DNA of 25,058 nucleotides from NCBI GenBank assembly GCA_964596135.1, contig CAZQTF010000027.1:1-25058 (forward strand), written 5' to 3'. Under the pieces are notes generated by a model. The model saw nothing but the letters and a program-made list of their open reading frames with translations. It searched no databases and was not told the origin of the DNA. Origin of the DNA: JADJNW01 sp964596135. GTDB taxonomy: Bacteria; Bacteroidota; Bacteroidia; Chitinophagales; Saprospiraceae. A program made the position numbers and the translations under genes. Shown in pieces: positions 16,241 through 24,599 of this stretch. Position 1 is the first letter of the stretch, and the number at the start of each line of letters is the position of its first letter.

Positions 16241-17125
16241 ATGGCGACAGTTGATACCGTTTTGGAGCACGAACATGAAATAGAATCGCAACAGGAAGCG
16301 TGGGAGGGTGGTAAAGAACCTTTCAGAGCGAGCTATGGCAAGCTGATGATGTGGTATTTCCTTTTGTCGGATGCATTTACTTTTGCCGGCTTTTTGATCT
16401 CTTACGGGGCTTTGCGTTTCAGTAGTCCAACATGGCCCGTGCCGGATTTTGTGTTTTCTACGGCTCCTCTGGGCATTCACAAACTTTTTCCAAATGACAG
16501 CGCGCCGTTGATCTTCGTTACTTTTATGTCGTTTTTGCTGATTGTCAGCTCAGTAACGATGGTGCGAGCGGTGCAGGAAGGGCATCGGGAAAACAAAAAC
16601 GGCGTTGTTTTCTGGATGTTGCTCACTATTCTCGGTGGTGCAGGCTTCTTGAGCTGTCAGGCTTGGGAATGGACTAACCTGATCGGGGAAGAGCACATGT
16701 CGGTTACGACCAACCCGTTTGGCACCCACGTTGTTAGTGGCGAGTATCTGGACAACGTACACGGGCATCCGTACAAAGAGGGGGAAGCTCGTGAAAAATT
16801 TGAAGCAGGAAAAAGTTATCTCGTTCATAAAGATCATGATACAGGCGAATGGATTCAACGCCGTTTCGAGGCAGAAGACGGAACAGTCAGTAAACAGGAA
16901 TTTGGACCAAAGGCTTTCGGCGCACTGTTCTTCTTTATCACTGGGTTTCATGGGTTCCATGTATTTTCAGGGGTAGCCTTTCTGACGATCATCGCCATCA
17001 ATGCAGCAAGTGGCTTGTACGTGCAACGCCGGAATGGTTATGAAATGGTCGAAAAAATTGGGTTATACTGGCACTTTGTGGATTTGGTGTGGGTGTTTGT
17101 ATTTCTGGTATTCTACCTGCTTTAA
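16241..17125 (+). CDS. coxC: Cytochrome c oxidase subunit III (long copy)
   Basis: A second subunit III of 294 residues, 26 nt after the first. Family motifs are KLMMWYFLLSDAFTFAGFL, LSCQAWEWTNLI, FFFITGFHGFHVFSG and the terminal LYWHFVDLVWVFVFLVFYLL. A hydrophilic insert of about 70 residues (near 155-225, charged, with HKDHDTGEWIQRRFEAEDG) separates two helices. Such inserts are usual in Bacteroidota copies. The N-terminus is acidic and contains HEHEIE. It is probably the structural subunit III, while the partner may fill a second position or an assembly role. Confidence 0.91.
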   Translation: MATVDTVLEHEHEIESQQEAWEGGKEPFRASYGKLMMWYFLLSDAFTFAGFLISYGALRFSSPTWPVPDFVFSTAPLGIHKLFPNDSAPLIFVTFMSFLLIVSSVTMVRAVQEGHRENKNGVVFWMLLTILGGAGFLSCQAWEWTNLIGEEHMSVTTNPFGTHVVSGEYLDNVHGHPYKEGEAREKFEAGKSYLVHKDHDTGEWIQRRFEAEDGTVSKQEFGPKAFGALFFFITGFHGFHVFSGVAFLTIIAINAASGLYVQRRNGYEMVEKIGLYWHFVDLVWVFVFLVFYLL

Positions 17126-17167
17126 TATGATTGGAAAACATTAGCTAAAATCTTAAATTAAGATAAA

Positions 17168-17596
17168 ATGTCACACTTAAGCTACGAAGATTCAAAAAAG
17201 CGCGTTTATTTCGGCTTGAAGCTGTTGGCTGTGGTTACGCTGGTTGAAGTGATCATTTCTCTGGCAGGCAAGGGACACATTATTCCTGGGCTGGAAAAAT
17301 ATCAAGTTGTGTTTTTTATCGCCGGAGTCATTATTATTGCATTATCCGCTTATAAAGCTTATTTCATCATCTATGAGTTCATGCACATGAAATATGAGGT
17401 GAAAGGCCTGGCTTTGAGCGTACTCTTACCGACCGTTTTGCTGGTGTGGGCGATTATTGCCTTTTTTCAGGAAGGAAATTCTTGGAAAAACCGCCGCGAA
17501 CTAATCAAGGAGAAAAATGAGGAACCAGCTGGTACGAACCAGCAACAAGGAATGCACATACAAAATGATACTTATACACTTGAAAACTTGATGTAA
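17168..17596 (+). CDS. coxD: Cytochrome c oxidase subunit IV family protein
   Basis: A 142-residue protein with three predicted helices (about 13-33, 45-70, 78-103), matching the bacterial subunit IV family found at this place in Bacteroidota oxidase operons. The motif YKAYFIIYEFMHMKYE after helix 2 is characteristic. The C-terminal 40 residues are polar. It is the last gene before a strong terminator, so it closes the structural oxidase transcript. Its precise role is structural, as far as known. Confidence 0.87.
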   Translation: MSHLSYEDSKKRVYFGLKLLAVVTLVEVIISLAGKGHIIPGLEKYQVVFFIAGVIIIALSAYKAYFIIYEFMHMKYEVKGLALSVLLPTVLLVWAIIAFFQEGNSWKNRRELIKEKNEEPAGTNQQQGMHIQNDTYTLENLM

Positions 17597-17602
17597 AAAT
17601 CG

Positions 17603-17636
17603 AAAGGCGAGGATTTTGCCCTCGCCTTTTGTTTTT
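17603..17636 (+). terminator. Rho-independent terminator after subunit IV
   Basis: AAAGGCGAGG (17603-17612) pairs with CCTCGCCTTT (17620-17629) around a 7-nt loop, followed by a T-rich run. It ends the oxidase structural transcript. Confidence 0.88.
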
Positions 17637-17721
17637 ATGAGGGGAGGGAGTACTTTGACCTTTGGCTGACAACTTTTTTTTTGCTGGCGGGTTTATGTCT
17701 TGGTATATCAAATTTTCAAGA

Positions 17722-18378
17722 ATGGCGGAACACGAATCAAGCAAAAACAGTAAACAAATTATTGCGATTTCTATTGCGATCCTTTTTGTCCTGCTGGTAG
17801 GATTTCCGATAGGCTCCTGGTTTTATCTGAAAAGCGGCTTGGAATACCGGAAAGAGGTGATCGCAGATTTACATGACTATGGACAGCTACCTACCATTGC
17901 CCTTACTACTTATGCAGGGCGTGTGCTCCGAAATGAAGATGTGAAAAACAAAATTCTGGTTGTTCATTTTATGGATTTCCAGAATTTGGAAGCGACCAAA
18001 CAAACCGGCGATTGGCTCACTCGCCTGCACGAGCAGTTTGACGAGCGTAAAGATGTACTATTTCTTATTCACGTGCTCGATTCTACCGCAACGGCTGCAA
18101 CCGTAGAAAAATTTGCTACTCAGTATCAGTTGCAGGACACGGCGCAGTGCTTTTTTTTGCAGGAAAATTCAGAAGTTTTCAAAACGATTGCTACAACTGT
18201 TTACAATATCCCGGAAGGCGATATGACCTCTTATTTTGCGCTGACCGATCTGAATGGCACAGTGCGTCGGCAATATGATTCGCGTAAGCTCGATGATGTA
18301 AAACGGCTGATCGAACACGTGGCATTACTGATACCCAAGGAAAACAGAAGATCAACGGCGGTAAGAGACCGAGAATAA
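17722..18378 (+). CDS. SCO1/SenC-like thioredoxin-fold protein lacking the copper-binding cysteines
   Basis: SCO proteins deliver copper to, or reduce, the CuA site of CoxB. This protein has 218 residues, one N-terminal helix (about 12-35) and an SCO-like outline: strand ILVVHFMDFQ (78-87), DVLFLIHVLDSTA (111-123), and YFALTDLNGTVRRQYDSRK (171-189), which matches the usual LxDxxGxIRxxYD region. The CxxxC motif expected after the first strand is missing (QNLEA there), and the only cysteine is Cys143. It therefore cannot bind copper in the standard way. The start is taken at ATG 17722 (MAEHESS); ATG 17695 and TTG 17662 are possible. Position after subunit IV supports the SCO call. A redox-dead assembly factor is an inference. 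Confidence 0.72.
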   Translation: MAEHESSKNSKQIIAISIAILFVLLVGFPIGSWFYLKSGLEYRKEVIADLHDYGQLPTIALTTYAGRVLRNEDVKNKILVVHFMDFQNLEATKQTGDWLTRLHEQFDERKDVLFLIHVLDSTATAATVEKFATQYQLQDTAQCFFLQENSEVFKTIATTVYNIPEGDMTSYFALTDLNGTVRRQYDSRKLDDVKRLIEHVALLIPKENRRSTAVRDRE

Positions 18379-18391
18379 ACAAAGCAGAGAT

Positions 18392-18928
18392 ATGGAACAA
18401 AACATACAATTGGCAAAACGTCTTAATATCGCGGCGTGGATCGTGACCGCAGCCGTGTTATTTTTGGTAGGGCTAATGCGTCAGGTCAAAATTCCGCTGC
18501 CTGCAGGCTGGGATTTCAGCATCCTGCCGCCCTTCCACGCTACGCTTAATGCCCTTACCGCAGTAGTGTTGATAGCAGCATTTTATTTTATCAAACAAAA
18601 GAACGTCTTAATGCATCGCCGGATGATCTACGTGGCGATGACGCTGTCGGTGCTGTTCTTGCTGTCGTATGTGGCGTATCACTTTACTACAGAAGAGGTG
18701 AAATTTGGCGGTCAGGGCGCCATCCGGTATGTTTATTTTACACTGCTCATTACGCATATTACATTGGCGGGCTTGATTTTACCATTTATTTTGTTTACTT
18801 TTATAAGGGCTTATACCAATCAGATCGAGCGCCATCGTAAAATGGCGAAGTGGGTTTTCCCGTTGTGGTTGTACGTAGCAATTACAGGCCCAATCTGCTA
18901 TCTGATGCTGATGCCTTATTACCCATAG
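18392..18928 (+). CDS. DUF420 membrane protein (CtaM/YozB-like oxidase assembly factor)
   Basis: A 178-residue protein with about five helices. DUF420 proteins include CtaM (YozB) of Firmicutes, which is needed for activity of heme-A oxidases. Likely conserved histidines lie in PFHATLN (His49), LMHRRMI (His75), AYHF (His97), ITHITLA (His122) and ERHRKMAKW (His148), a set fitted to metal or heme binding. It starts 13 nt after the SCO-like gene and is probably co-transcribed with it. The family function in Bacteroidota is inferred. Confidence 0.85.
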   Translation: MEQNIQLAKRLNIAAWIVTAAVLFLVGLMRQVKIPLPAGWDFSILPPFHATLNALTAVVLIAAFYFIKQKNVLMHRRMIYVAMTLSVLFLLSYVAYHFTTEEVKFGGQGAIRYVYFTLLITHITLAGLILPFILFTFIRAYTNQIERHRKMAKWVFPLWLYVAITGPICYLMLMPYYP

Positions 18929-18975
18929 ACTTGATATTGATAAATATTTATGGATGATTATTAAAATGGGATATT

Positions 18976-19236
18976 ATGAAAAATAAAGTTCGTAAAATAA
19001 TAAGTTTTCTCGCTTTGGTCAGTATTTTCAGCTTGCCGGCTTCATCATTGCTGCAGGCGCAGTGTCCAATGTGCAAAATCGCGGCAGAAAGTAACCTCAA
19101 GGATGGTGGTACCGCTGGTAAAGGACTGAATACTGGTATTTTATACATGCTTGCAACTCCTTATCTAATTGTAGGCGCCATTGGTTATATGTGGTGGAGA
19201 AACCGCCGTCGGGAAAACGAAAAAGAACAGGAATAG
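18976..19236 (+). CDS. Small CxxC membrane protein of the oxidase cluster
   Basis: The 86-residue protein has a signal peptide (about 8-28, ending LLQAQ), then CPMCKIAAESN with Cys30 and Cys33, a Gly-rich stretch and one membrane helix (54-74) followed by a basic tail. If the signal is cut after AQ, the cysteine pair would be at the mature N-terminus on the periplasmic side. Similar short proteins with a QCPMC start occur at the end of oxidase clusters in Bacteroidota as far as I recall. A role in copper or thiol handling is a guess. It starts 47 nt after the DUF420 gene. Confidence 0.75.
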   Translation: MKNKVRKIISFLALVSIFSLPASSLLQAQCPMCKIAAESNLKDGGTAGKGLNTGILYMLATPYLIVGAIGYMWWRNRRRENEKEQE

Positions 19237-19258
19237 GCTATTTTAAATCATAAAATAG

Positions 19259-19298
19259 AAAAGCCATCTCTTGAAAAGAGGGATGGCTTTTGTTTTTT
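19259..19298 (+). terminator. Rho-independent terminator of the sco-DUF420-CxxC transcript
   Basis: AAAAGCCATC (19259-19268) pairs with GATGGCTTTT (19282-19291), extended inward by a short wobble stem, and is followed by GTTTTTT. It ends the respiratory block on the plus strand. Confidence 0.85.
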
Positions 19299-19400
19299 GG
19301 AATTATGATAAATCGGCTCAATGAAATAAAACAGGGGCTCTTGGAGTTACAAGGCATAAACGAAAACGAGATCCGAAAAATTTTAAAAAGAGAAAAAAAA

Positions 19401-19811
19401 CTACCGATTTTTATGTTCCTTTTCTGGCGTCTGGTAGCTGGAAAGGAACAACAGAATCCAGCCGGCGATAAAGAGCGTTCCGCCAATTGGTGTAATTGGC
19501 GCGATCACTCGGATGGGAAACTGGAAAACGTGCTCCTTGAATGCCAGAAGATACAATGATCCTGAAAAAAATATCGTTCCGAAAAAGAACAGCCACCCCG
19601 CAGCAACAGCAAATTTTGTACTCCGGAAGTATAAAAAAGTACTTACCACGAGGATTGCCAGAGCATGATAAAACTGATAGCGTACGCCGATCTCAAAGGT
19701 TGCTAATTCTTCGGCATTCAATATTTGTTTGAGACCATGTGATGCAAATGCGCCCAATGCTACTGCCAGCATCCCCATCAGGCTGCCGATGCGGAGAAAA
19801 TTTTTTCGCAT
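19401..19811 (-). CDS. DUF423 small membrane protein
   Basis: A 136-residue protein with about four helices. GSLMGMLAVALGAFASHGLK at the N-terminus and TPIGGTLFIAGWILL near the C-terminus are the DUF423 (E. coli YgdD-like) signature. Function is unknown. The start is set at the ATG whose complement is 19809-19811 (MRKNFLRIG). A longer reading to 19889 would add 26 residues without family support and would overlap the divergent gene. It is divergent from the propeller protein, with a 67-nt gap, and convergent with the oxidase cluster. Confidence 0.85.
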   Translation of the reverse strand: MRKNFLRIGSLMGMLAVALGAFASHGLKQILNAEELATFEIGVRYQFYHALAILVVSTFLYFRSTKFAVAAGWLFFFGTIFFSGSLYLLAFKEHVFQFPIRVIAPITPIGGTLFIAGWILLFLSSYQTPEKEHKNR

Positions 19812-19855
19812 AAACAAAATTTTATTATCATTGTGTAATGTAATTGTTATCGTTT

Positions 19856-19883
19856 CAAAGGTAATAAAAAGCTGCACTTTGAA
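19856..19883 (-). promoter_or_regulatory. Possible promoter of the DUF423 gene
   Basis: On the minus strand TACCTTTG (plus 19856-19863) fits TAnnTTTG and lies about 45 nt before the start codon. A matching TTG about 23 nt further upstream is a little distant, so the call is tentative. Confidence 0.35.
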
Positions 19884-22497
19884 AGCCAAAAAACTATTGA
19901 TTCCGGCACTTATCGCATTGATTTTACTTTTGTGGGGGTGGCATATGTTGTTTCGATTGCCGCTTCTTCCCGTTCATCCGCTCGAAGCCGTTTCTGGTAA
20001 TATGAGCATCGTTTTTTCATTTGAAGATGGCAGGAATTTTTTGAATCCAAACCGAAAGCTGAGCGCGGATAGCATACTTGGAAACGGGCTGACCAAATCG
20101 CAGTGGCAACAGGGACAGACGGCGTTGCGCCGTGCTTTGACAGCAATACCTGATATAAAAAATCATGCTTTTAGACTGTTATTTACTTTACAAAATGCTG
20201 GTACCGGTAACTTGACAGCAAGTGCGATTGTAGATATTCGAGGTAAAGGGATTGATTTAAACGCATTTATTGGGAATTTGCAGCCAATACACGTGCATAC
20301 CTCCAATTTTCGAGGCACCAAGGTTTATCGGCTTGTTGGGCAGGATAATCGTTCTTTGTCATTGTCGAAATACCGGAATCTGTTGTTGATCGCTGAATAT
20401 CCTTTGTTGGTAGAAGAATCCCTGAGTCGCCTGAAAAAAACTCGTTCCACGCTGTTCCAACAACAAGATTTCAATTCATTTTATGATAAAGGCGGTCATA
20501 TTGCGCTCTCAATTTTTATAAAACCCGAAAATCTTTCTGTTTTACTGGCGGATTGGCTTCAGCCTTCGGGCAAAAGCATTATTGGTTTTTGGGGTAACGC
20601 GACCGACTGGCTGCGCCTGGATCTTCGACAGGAAGGACGGTTGACGCATTTGCAAGGTAAACTTTCTGCCAAGCCTGGCGATCACCTTTGGGCAGTGGCG
20701 GCGAGTCAGCGACCAGGGGCGCCGGACGAAATGCTGCGTGTTATTCCTGATGATGTCGCCGTCTTGCAATGGTTGCGCATTTCCAGCCCCAAAAAGATTG
20801 CTCAAATCCGTAGCGAGCGCCTCCGTCGTTTTGTGTTGCCCTGGGCAAAGGAAGAAATGGCGGTTGTGCGAACATCTACTGCCCACGCGTTGGTGTTTCG
20901 CTTTACCGATCAAGTCCGGATGGAGGAATCGCTTGAAGCGCTGGGACAAACATCTGGATTGTTGCAATCATATGATTATCAGATGTATCGAGTCCGGCAA
21001 GTAATGGAAGAGCGATTGTTCGACGGATTGGATTTGCCTTTCGATATGCCCAATCCAAGTTTTGCAGTTATCGGTAATTACGTGGTGTTTGCGGGTTCCC
21101 GTTCGGCATTGGAAATCTGGATTGATGAATATCTTGTAAATAAAACGCTGGCGCAAAGCTCTGATTTTCTGCGCTTATATCAACAATTAAAAGATGAACC
21201 GGCGCAGTTATTTACTTATATTAATTTGGTGAATCTGGCGCCGCGCGTACGAGAAGCGCTCCAAACCGATCATTTATTGCAAAATGGGCAACCGGAGCAG
21301 TCGGGGCAAATGGCATTTTCTTTTACAAAAAAGGGAAATGACTGGCAGATCGAAGGACGCTGGTCGCCTTTAATGACGCGGGTTGCTTCTGTAAATAACG
21401 CCAGTATTGCCTGGAAAACCCTGCTCGATTTTGATGCCATTACACCACCTGTACCAGTTGGTAATGACCCGCTGCATCCCGAGGCTATTGCAATACAAGA
21501 CAGCGCCTACAACCTTTATTTACTAAACCCTCAAGGCGATATTCTTTGGCAGAAAAAACTCGATGGCGTATTACTTTCTACGGTTCATTCAATTGAGTAT
21601 TATGGAGCAGGAACCACTTCATTATTATTTAATACGGCAAAAAACATTTACCTCCTGGGGATGGATGGGGAACCAGAGGGGGCATTTCCACTGCGCCTGC
21701 AAACGCCGGCAACCAATGGCGTGACCGTCGTAGATTTTAATTACAATCGCGATTATAGCTTTTTTGTGGCTTGTTCTAATGGGGCGGTATACGGTTTTGA
21801 TAAGGTCGGGCGCCCTTTGTCGGGTTGGAATCCACTGCGCGGGGTAGGGGAGGTACGGCATCCGCTGCTGCATTTTCAGTATCGCAACCGCGATTATCTC
21901 TCGGTGCTTAATGAGCAAGGGCATTTGCTGGTGTATCAACGCGATGGAGATTTCCATTTTACCCCAAAAGACTTTGGGGTTTCTTCTCTTTCACCATTAG
22001 ATTATGAGCTTTCGCAAAAAAGTAACCGAATCGTAGCCGGAGATCAGGAAGGCTTTGCCCGGATTATCGGAATGGACGGTTCCATTTTTAAATTGCGACT
22101 GTTGTCTGGCGCTTCGGAGCCGGTGCAGTTTGCTTTTGCTGATATTACCGGAGACGAACGGAAAGATTACATCGCACTGAGTGGCAATTTGCTGACTGTG
22201 CATGGCTACAATCAATTGAATTTCAGACAATTGTTTCAATATGATTTTGATGCGCCGCAAGACGAGATGTGCGCGGTGCCTGTGCCCGGCTGGGATAAAT
22301 CGGTAACAGGTGTCGTGTCGAAGGCAAAGCGGCAGATTCATCTGCTGGATGCGGAAGGCAAAATATTTCCAGGTTTTCCATTGGGCGGCAATACTAGGTT
22401 TCTTATTGCGGATTTGTTTGGTAATGGACAACAAATACTCGTAGTGGCGAATAGCGACAGTGTTTATGCATATCGTATTTACCTAAAAAGTAAATAA
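19879..22497 (+). CDS. Membrane-anchored protein with propeller-like C-terminal repeats
   Basis: An 872-residue protein. One N-terminal helix (about 5-22) with a basic start puts the rest in the periplasm. Residues 30-520 resemble DUF3352-type proteins seen in Bacteroidota. From about 535 there are repeated blocks of the form NLYLLNPQGDILWQKKLDG, VYGFDKVGRPLSGWNPLRG, ARIIGMDGSIFKL and IHLLDAEGKIFPGFPLGG, with ADITGDERKDYIAL, typical of a WD/PQQ or FG-GAP-like beta-propeller. No catalytic motif is seen. The start is probably TTG 19879. The first in-frame ATG after it (19945) would cut the helix, and reading back to 19729 runs into the antisense of DUF423. It may act as a surface or assembly scaffold. 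Function is unknown. Confidence 0.72.
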   Translation: MKAKKLLIPALIALILLLWGWHMLFRLPLLPVHPLEAVSGNMSIVFSFEDGRNFLNPNRKLSADSILGNGLTKSQWQQGQTALRRALTAIPDIKNHAFRLLFTLQNAGTGNLTASAIVDIRGKGIDLNAFIGNLQPIHVHTSNFRGTKVYRLVGQDNRSLSLSKYRNLLLIAEYPLLVEESLSRLKKTRSTLFQQQDFNSFYDKGGHIALSIFIKPENLSVLLADWLQPSGKSIIGFWGNATDWLRLDLRQEGRLTHLQGKLSAKPGDHLWAVAASQRPGAPDEMLRVIPDDVAVLQWLRISSPKKIAQIRSERLRRFVLPWAKEEMAVVRTSTAHALVFRFTDQVRMEESLEALGQTSGLLQSYDYQMYRVRQVMEERLFDGLDLPFDMPNPSFAVIGNYVVFAGSRSALEIWIDEYLVNKTLAQSSDFLRLYQQLKDEPAQLFTYINLVNLAPRVREALQTDHLLQNGQPEQSGQMAFSFTKKGNDWQIEGRWSPLMTRVASVNNASIAWKTLLDFDAITPPVPVGNDPLHPEAIAIQDSAYNLYLLNPQGDILWQKKLDGVLLSTVHSIEYYGAGTTSLLFNTAKNIYLLGMDGEPEGAFPLRLQTPATNGVTVVDFNYNRDYSFFVACSNGAVYGFDKVGRPLSGWNPLRGVGEVRHPLLHFQYRNRDYLSVLNEQGHLLVYQRDGDFHFTPKDFGVSSLSPLDYELSQKSNRIVAGDQEGFARIIGMDGSIFKLRLLSGASEPVQFAFADITGDERKDYIALSGNLLTVHGYNQLNFRQLFQYDFDAPQDEMCAVPVPGWDKSVTGVVSKAKRQIHLLDAEGKIFPGFPLGGNTRFLIADLFGNGQQILVVANSDSVYAYRIYLKSK

Positions 22498-22511
22498 AAT
22501 ACAAACCTTAT

Positions 22512-23183
22512 TTACACCTGCCAGTCAATCGGTGATGTATCGTTTTGTTGTAAATAATGATTGGCTTTGGAAAAATGCTTACACCCAAAGAATCCGCCGC
22601 CAGCGAGCGGTGAAGGATGAGGCGCTTCCAGAATAAGATGTTTTGAACTGTCAATCAGTGCTTTCTTCTTGCGGGCAAAATTGCCCCACAGCATAAAGAC
22701 AACGTGCTCCCGCTGCTCGGAGAGCTTGTGAATGACCGCATCGGTAAAGGTTTGCCAGCCGATGTTGTGATGCGATTGGGGCTTGTTGCGTTCTACCGTC
22801 AGCATAGCGTTGAGCAAGAATACCCCCTGCTCTGTCCAGTGGGTCAGGTCGCCATGATTGGGTATAGAAATGCCTGCGTCATTATTTAGTTCCTTGTAAA
22901 TATTTTGTAATGAAGGTGGAATTTTTACACCCCTGGGTACCGAAAAAGATAAGCCCATCGCTTCGCCGGGATTATGATAGGGATCCTGCCCCAGGATCAC
23001 CACTTTCACTTTATCAAAAGGTGTTTTGTTAAAAGCATTGAAAATCAGGGAACCAGGTGGATAGATGGTTTTGCCCGCCTCTTTTTCCTTCCGCAAAAAA
23101 GCAACCAGGCTTTGAAAGTAGGGTTGGGTGAATTCATCTTTCAGCACTTCTTTCCAACTATCCTCAATTTTGACGTCGCTCAT
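22512..23183 (-). CDS. ung: Uracil-DNA glycosylase, family 1
   Basis: Ung removes uracil from DNA and starts base-excision repair. The 223 residues hold all family-1 motifs: the water-activating GQDPYH (65-70, catalytic Asp67), PPSLQNIYKEL (89-99), LLNAMLTV (123-130), MLWGNFA (164-170) and HPSPL with His189. Length is normal (E. coli 229). It is convergent with the propeller gene, leaving only 14 nt between stop codons. It lies 52 nt downstream of the hydrolase on the same strand, so it may be co-transcribed with it. A ThyA-Ung pairing in one neighbourhood (both limit uracil in DNA) is probably chance at 20 kb distance. Confidence 0.97.
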   Translation of the reverse strand: MSDVKIEDSWKEVLKDEFTQPYFQSLVAFLRKEKEAGKTIYPPGSLIFNAFNKTPFDKVKVVILGQDPYHNPGEAMGLSFSVPRGVKIPPSLQNIYKELNNDAGISIPNHGDLTHWTEQGVFLLNAMLTVERNKPQSHHNIGWQTFTDAVIHKLSEQREHVVFMLWGNFARKKKALIDSSKHLILEAPHPSPLAGGGFFGCKHFSKANHYLQQNDTSPIDWQV

Positions 23184-23235
23184 TCCGGAATAGTTAACAG
23201 ATTAAAAAGTATTATTATTTATAAAATTGCTTTAG

Positions 23236-24156
23236 TCAACGATTGAAAGCCTGGAGATTATAGTAGGTGGTATCGCCCAGTAATTTCATCAGCGAAGCCA
23301 CAAGTAGGTCTCGCCGGGTCCAGAGCAGATCGTGCGCGCTGCCGTGTGCAATGATTTTTTCAACCGATCGGGCATTGACCAATTTTTGCGCTGCATAAGT
23401 CGCATTGGAAGGAAAGATCAGTTCATCTGCATCGCCCTGCAACACAATCGTAGGGCTCACAATGCGATGCCACAGGGGGCGCATCTGATCCAACTGCTCG
23501 CGGTGAGAAAGTTTTTCGTGATTGGCAACTTTCAGGGAGCCGGGCACCAGCCATTCCAGCGCCCAGTGACTGGTAATGTAGGTAATATCGTAGGTTGTTT
23601 CCGCGCCTGGTTCTACCGAAGCCGATTGCAAAAGCAAGCCATCAATCAGTTTTGGATAATCCATAGCGATACGCGCCGCCACCGTGCCACCGTAGGAAGA
23701 ACCGTGCAGAATGATTTTGCTGTACAGCGAACGCTTGGCTTTGATAATCTGAGCAATCAGTCGCGCCTGTTCTTTGACGGAAGTTTCGGGTTTGCCGTAG
23801 CCGGAGTAACCGTAGCCCGGGCGATCCACGGCAAGCAGATTGGCATTGCTAAGCAGGACGCTGTCGGTCATAAGCGATCGCCAGAACGAAATGGAACTCG
23901 GCGCTCCGTGAATAAATACGATCAGATTTCTGGCGTGCTGTCCCATCTCCACATAACGAACCCTGCGCTGCGGTTCTGAGTAAAAATGCACCGAAGCTTC
24001 TGTCTTGAATGGATTGGCGATCAATTCTTGTTTCAAGGCAGGATTGCTTTCCCGGAATCCCAGAAAATCATAGGCAAAGACCAAAAAGCCAATAAAGGCG
24101 ATCGAAAAATAAAAGCGTTTGCGGCGCAGCAGCCAGAAAAAAAAACGTACGTTCAC
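23236..24156 (-). CDS. Alpha/beta hydrolase with N-terminal membrane anchor
   Basis: A 306-residue alpha/beta-fold hydrolase, numbered here from GTG 24156; a TTG at 24180 would add eight residues. A basic stretch (FFFWLLRRKRFYF) and one hydrophobic helix (about residues 16-32) precede the fold, so the enzyme is probably tethered. Landmarks are an oxyanion-side FIHGAPSS, the VDRPGYGYSG loop, the nucleophile elbow HGSSYGG, a catalytic acid in QGDADELIFP and the histidine in HGSAHDLLW. The substrate cannot be read from the sequence; haloperoxidase- or esterase-like subfamilies are possible. It probably shares a transcript with ung. Confidence 0.85.
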   Translation of the reverse strand: MNVRFFFWLLRRKRFYFSIAFIGFLVFAYDFLGFRESNPALKQELIANPFKTEASVHFYSEPQRRVRYVEMGQHARNLIVFIHGAPSSISFWRSLMTDSVLLSNANLLAVDRPGYGYSGYGKPETSVKEQARLIAQIIKAKRSLYSKIILHGSSYGGTVAARIAMDYPKLIDGLLLQSASVEPGAETTYDITYITSHWALEWLVPGSLKVANHEKLSHREQLDQMRPLWHRIVSPTIVLQGDADELIFPSNATYAAQKLVNARSVEKIIAHGSAHDLLWTRRDLLVASLMKLLGDTTYYNLQAFNR

Positions 24157-24254
24157 AGCGATATAAATTTTTATTTGCAACCCAATTGGAACAGAAAGAA
24201 AGGTACAAAAGTTGTATGAAAGAGGGAAATCAGTTTTTTAAAACCCTCGCTCGG

Positions 24255-24285
24255 TTGTGCCAATCCAAAAAAAGTTCTAAATTTG
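24255..24285 (+). promoter_or_regulatory. Promoter of the tRNA-Arg gene
   Basis: TTG at 24255-24257, 20 nt, then TAAATTTG at 24278-24285, an exact TAnnTTTG element. It reads toward the tRNA and implies a leader of about 85 nt. Confidence 0.55.
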
Positions 24286-24308
24286 CACTGCCTTAAAAAA
24301 AGGCATAT

Positions 24309-24367
24309 TTTGTTGCAACAAATTAATGGTTTGGATTAACGTTTTAAAAATTCTTCTAACCATTAAT
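24309..24367. repeat. Palindrome plus inverted repeat in the tRNA leader
   Basis: TTTGTTGCAACAAA (24309-24322) is a perfect 14-bp palindrome. It overlaps the left arm of a 10-bp inverted repeat: ATTAATGGTT (24322-24331) and AACCATTAAT (24358-24367), ending 8 nt before the tRNA. It could be an operator or an RNA hairpin in the precursor. Confidence 0.5.
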
Positions 24368-24375
24368 GTTATTTT

Positions 24376-24448
<73 letters not shown>

Positions 24449-24599
24449 CAACCGAATCATTAAAGTCCTTTGTTGGCAAGCGTTTCAGCGAATTACTTTC
24501 TTTTTTACTCCGTACTTTAGTTCGTTGGTTGTTGTTTCTCCTCGATCTGAACTCTTCCGTGAATATTCATTTCTGTCAGGAACGGACTGCCTGTATTGA

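Noticed and set aside
17662..17721. Extended N-terminus of the SCO-like protein from TTG 17662
   Set aside because: The added residues include a run of phenylalanines from a T tract close to the terminator; ATG 17722 gives a normal basic N-terminus before the helix.
19302..19559. Plus-strand ORF starting MINRLNEIKQGLLELQ after the terminator
   Set aside because: Most of it is antisense to DUF423 and it follows a terminator with no promoter; the first 30 codons look helical but have no family support.
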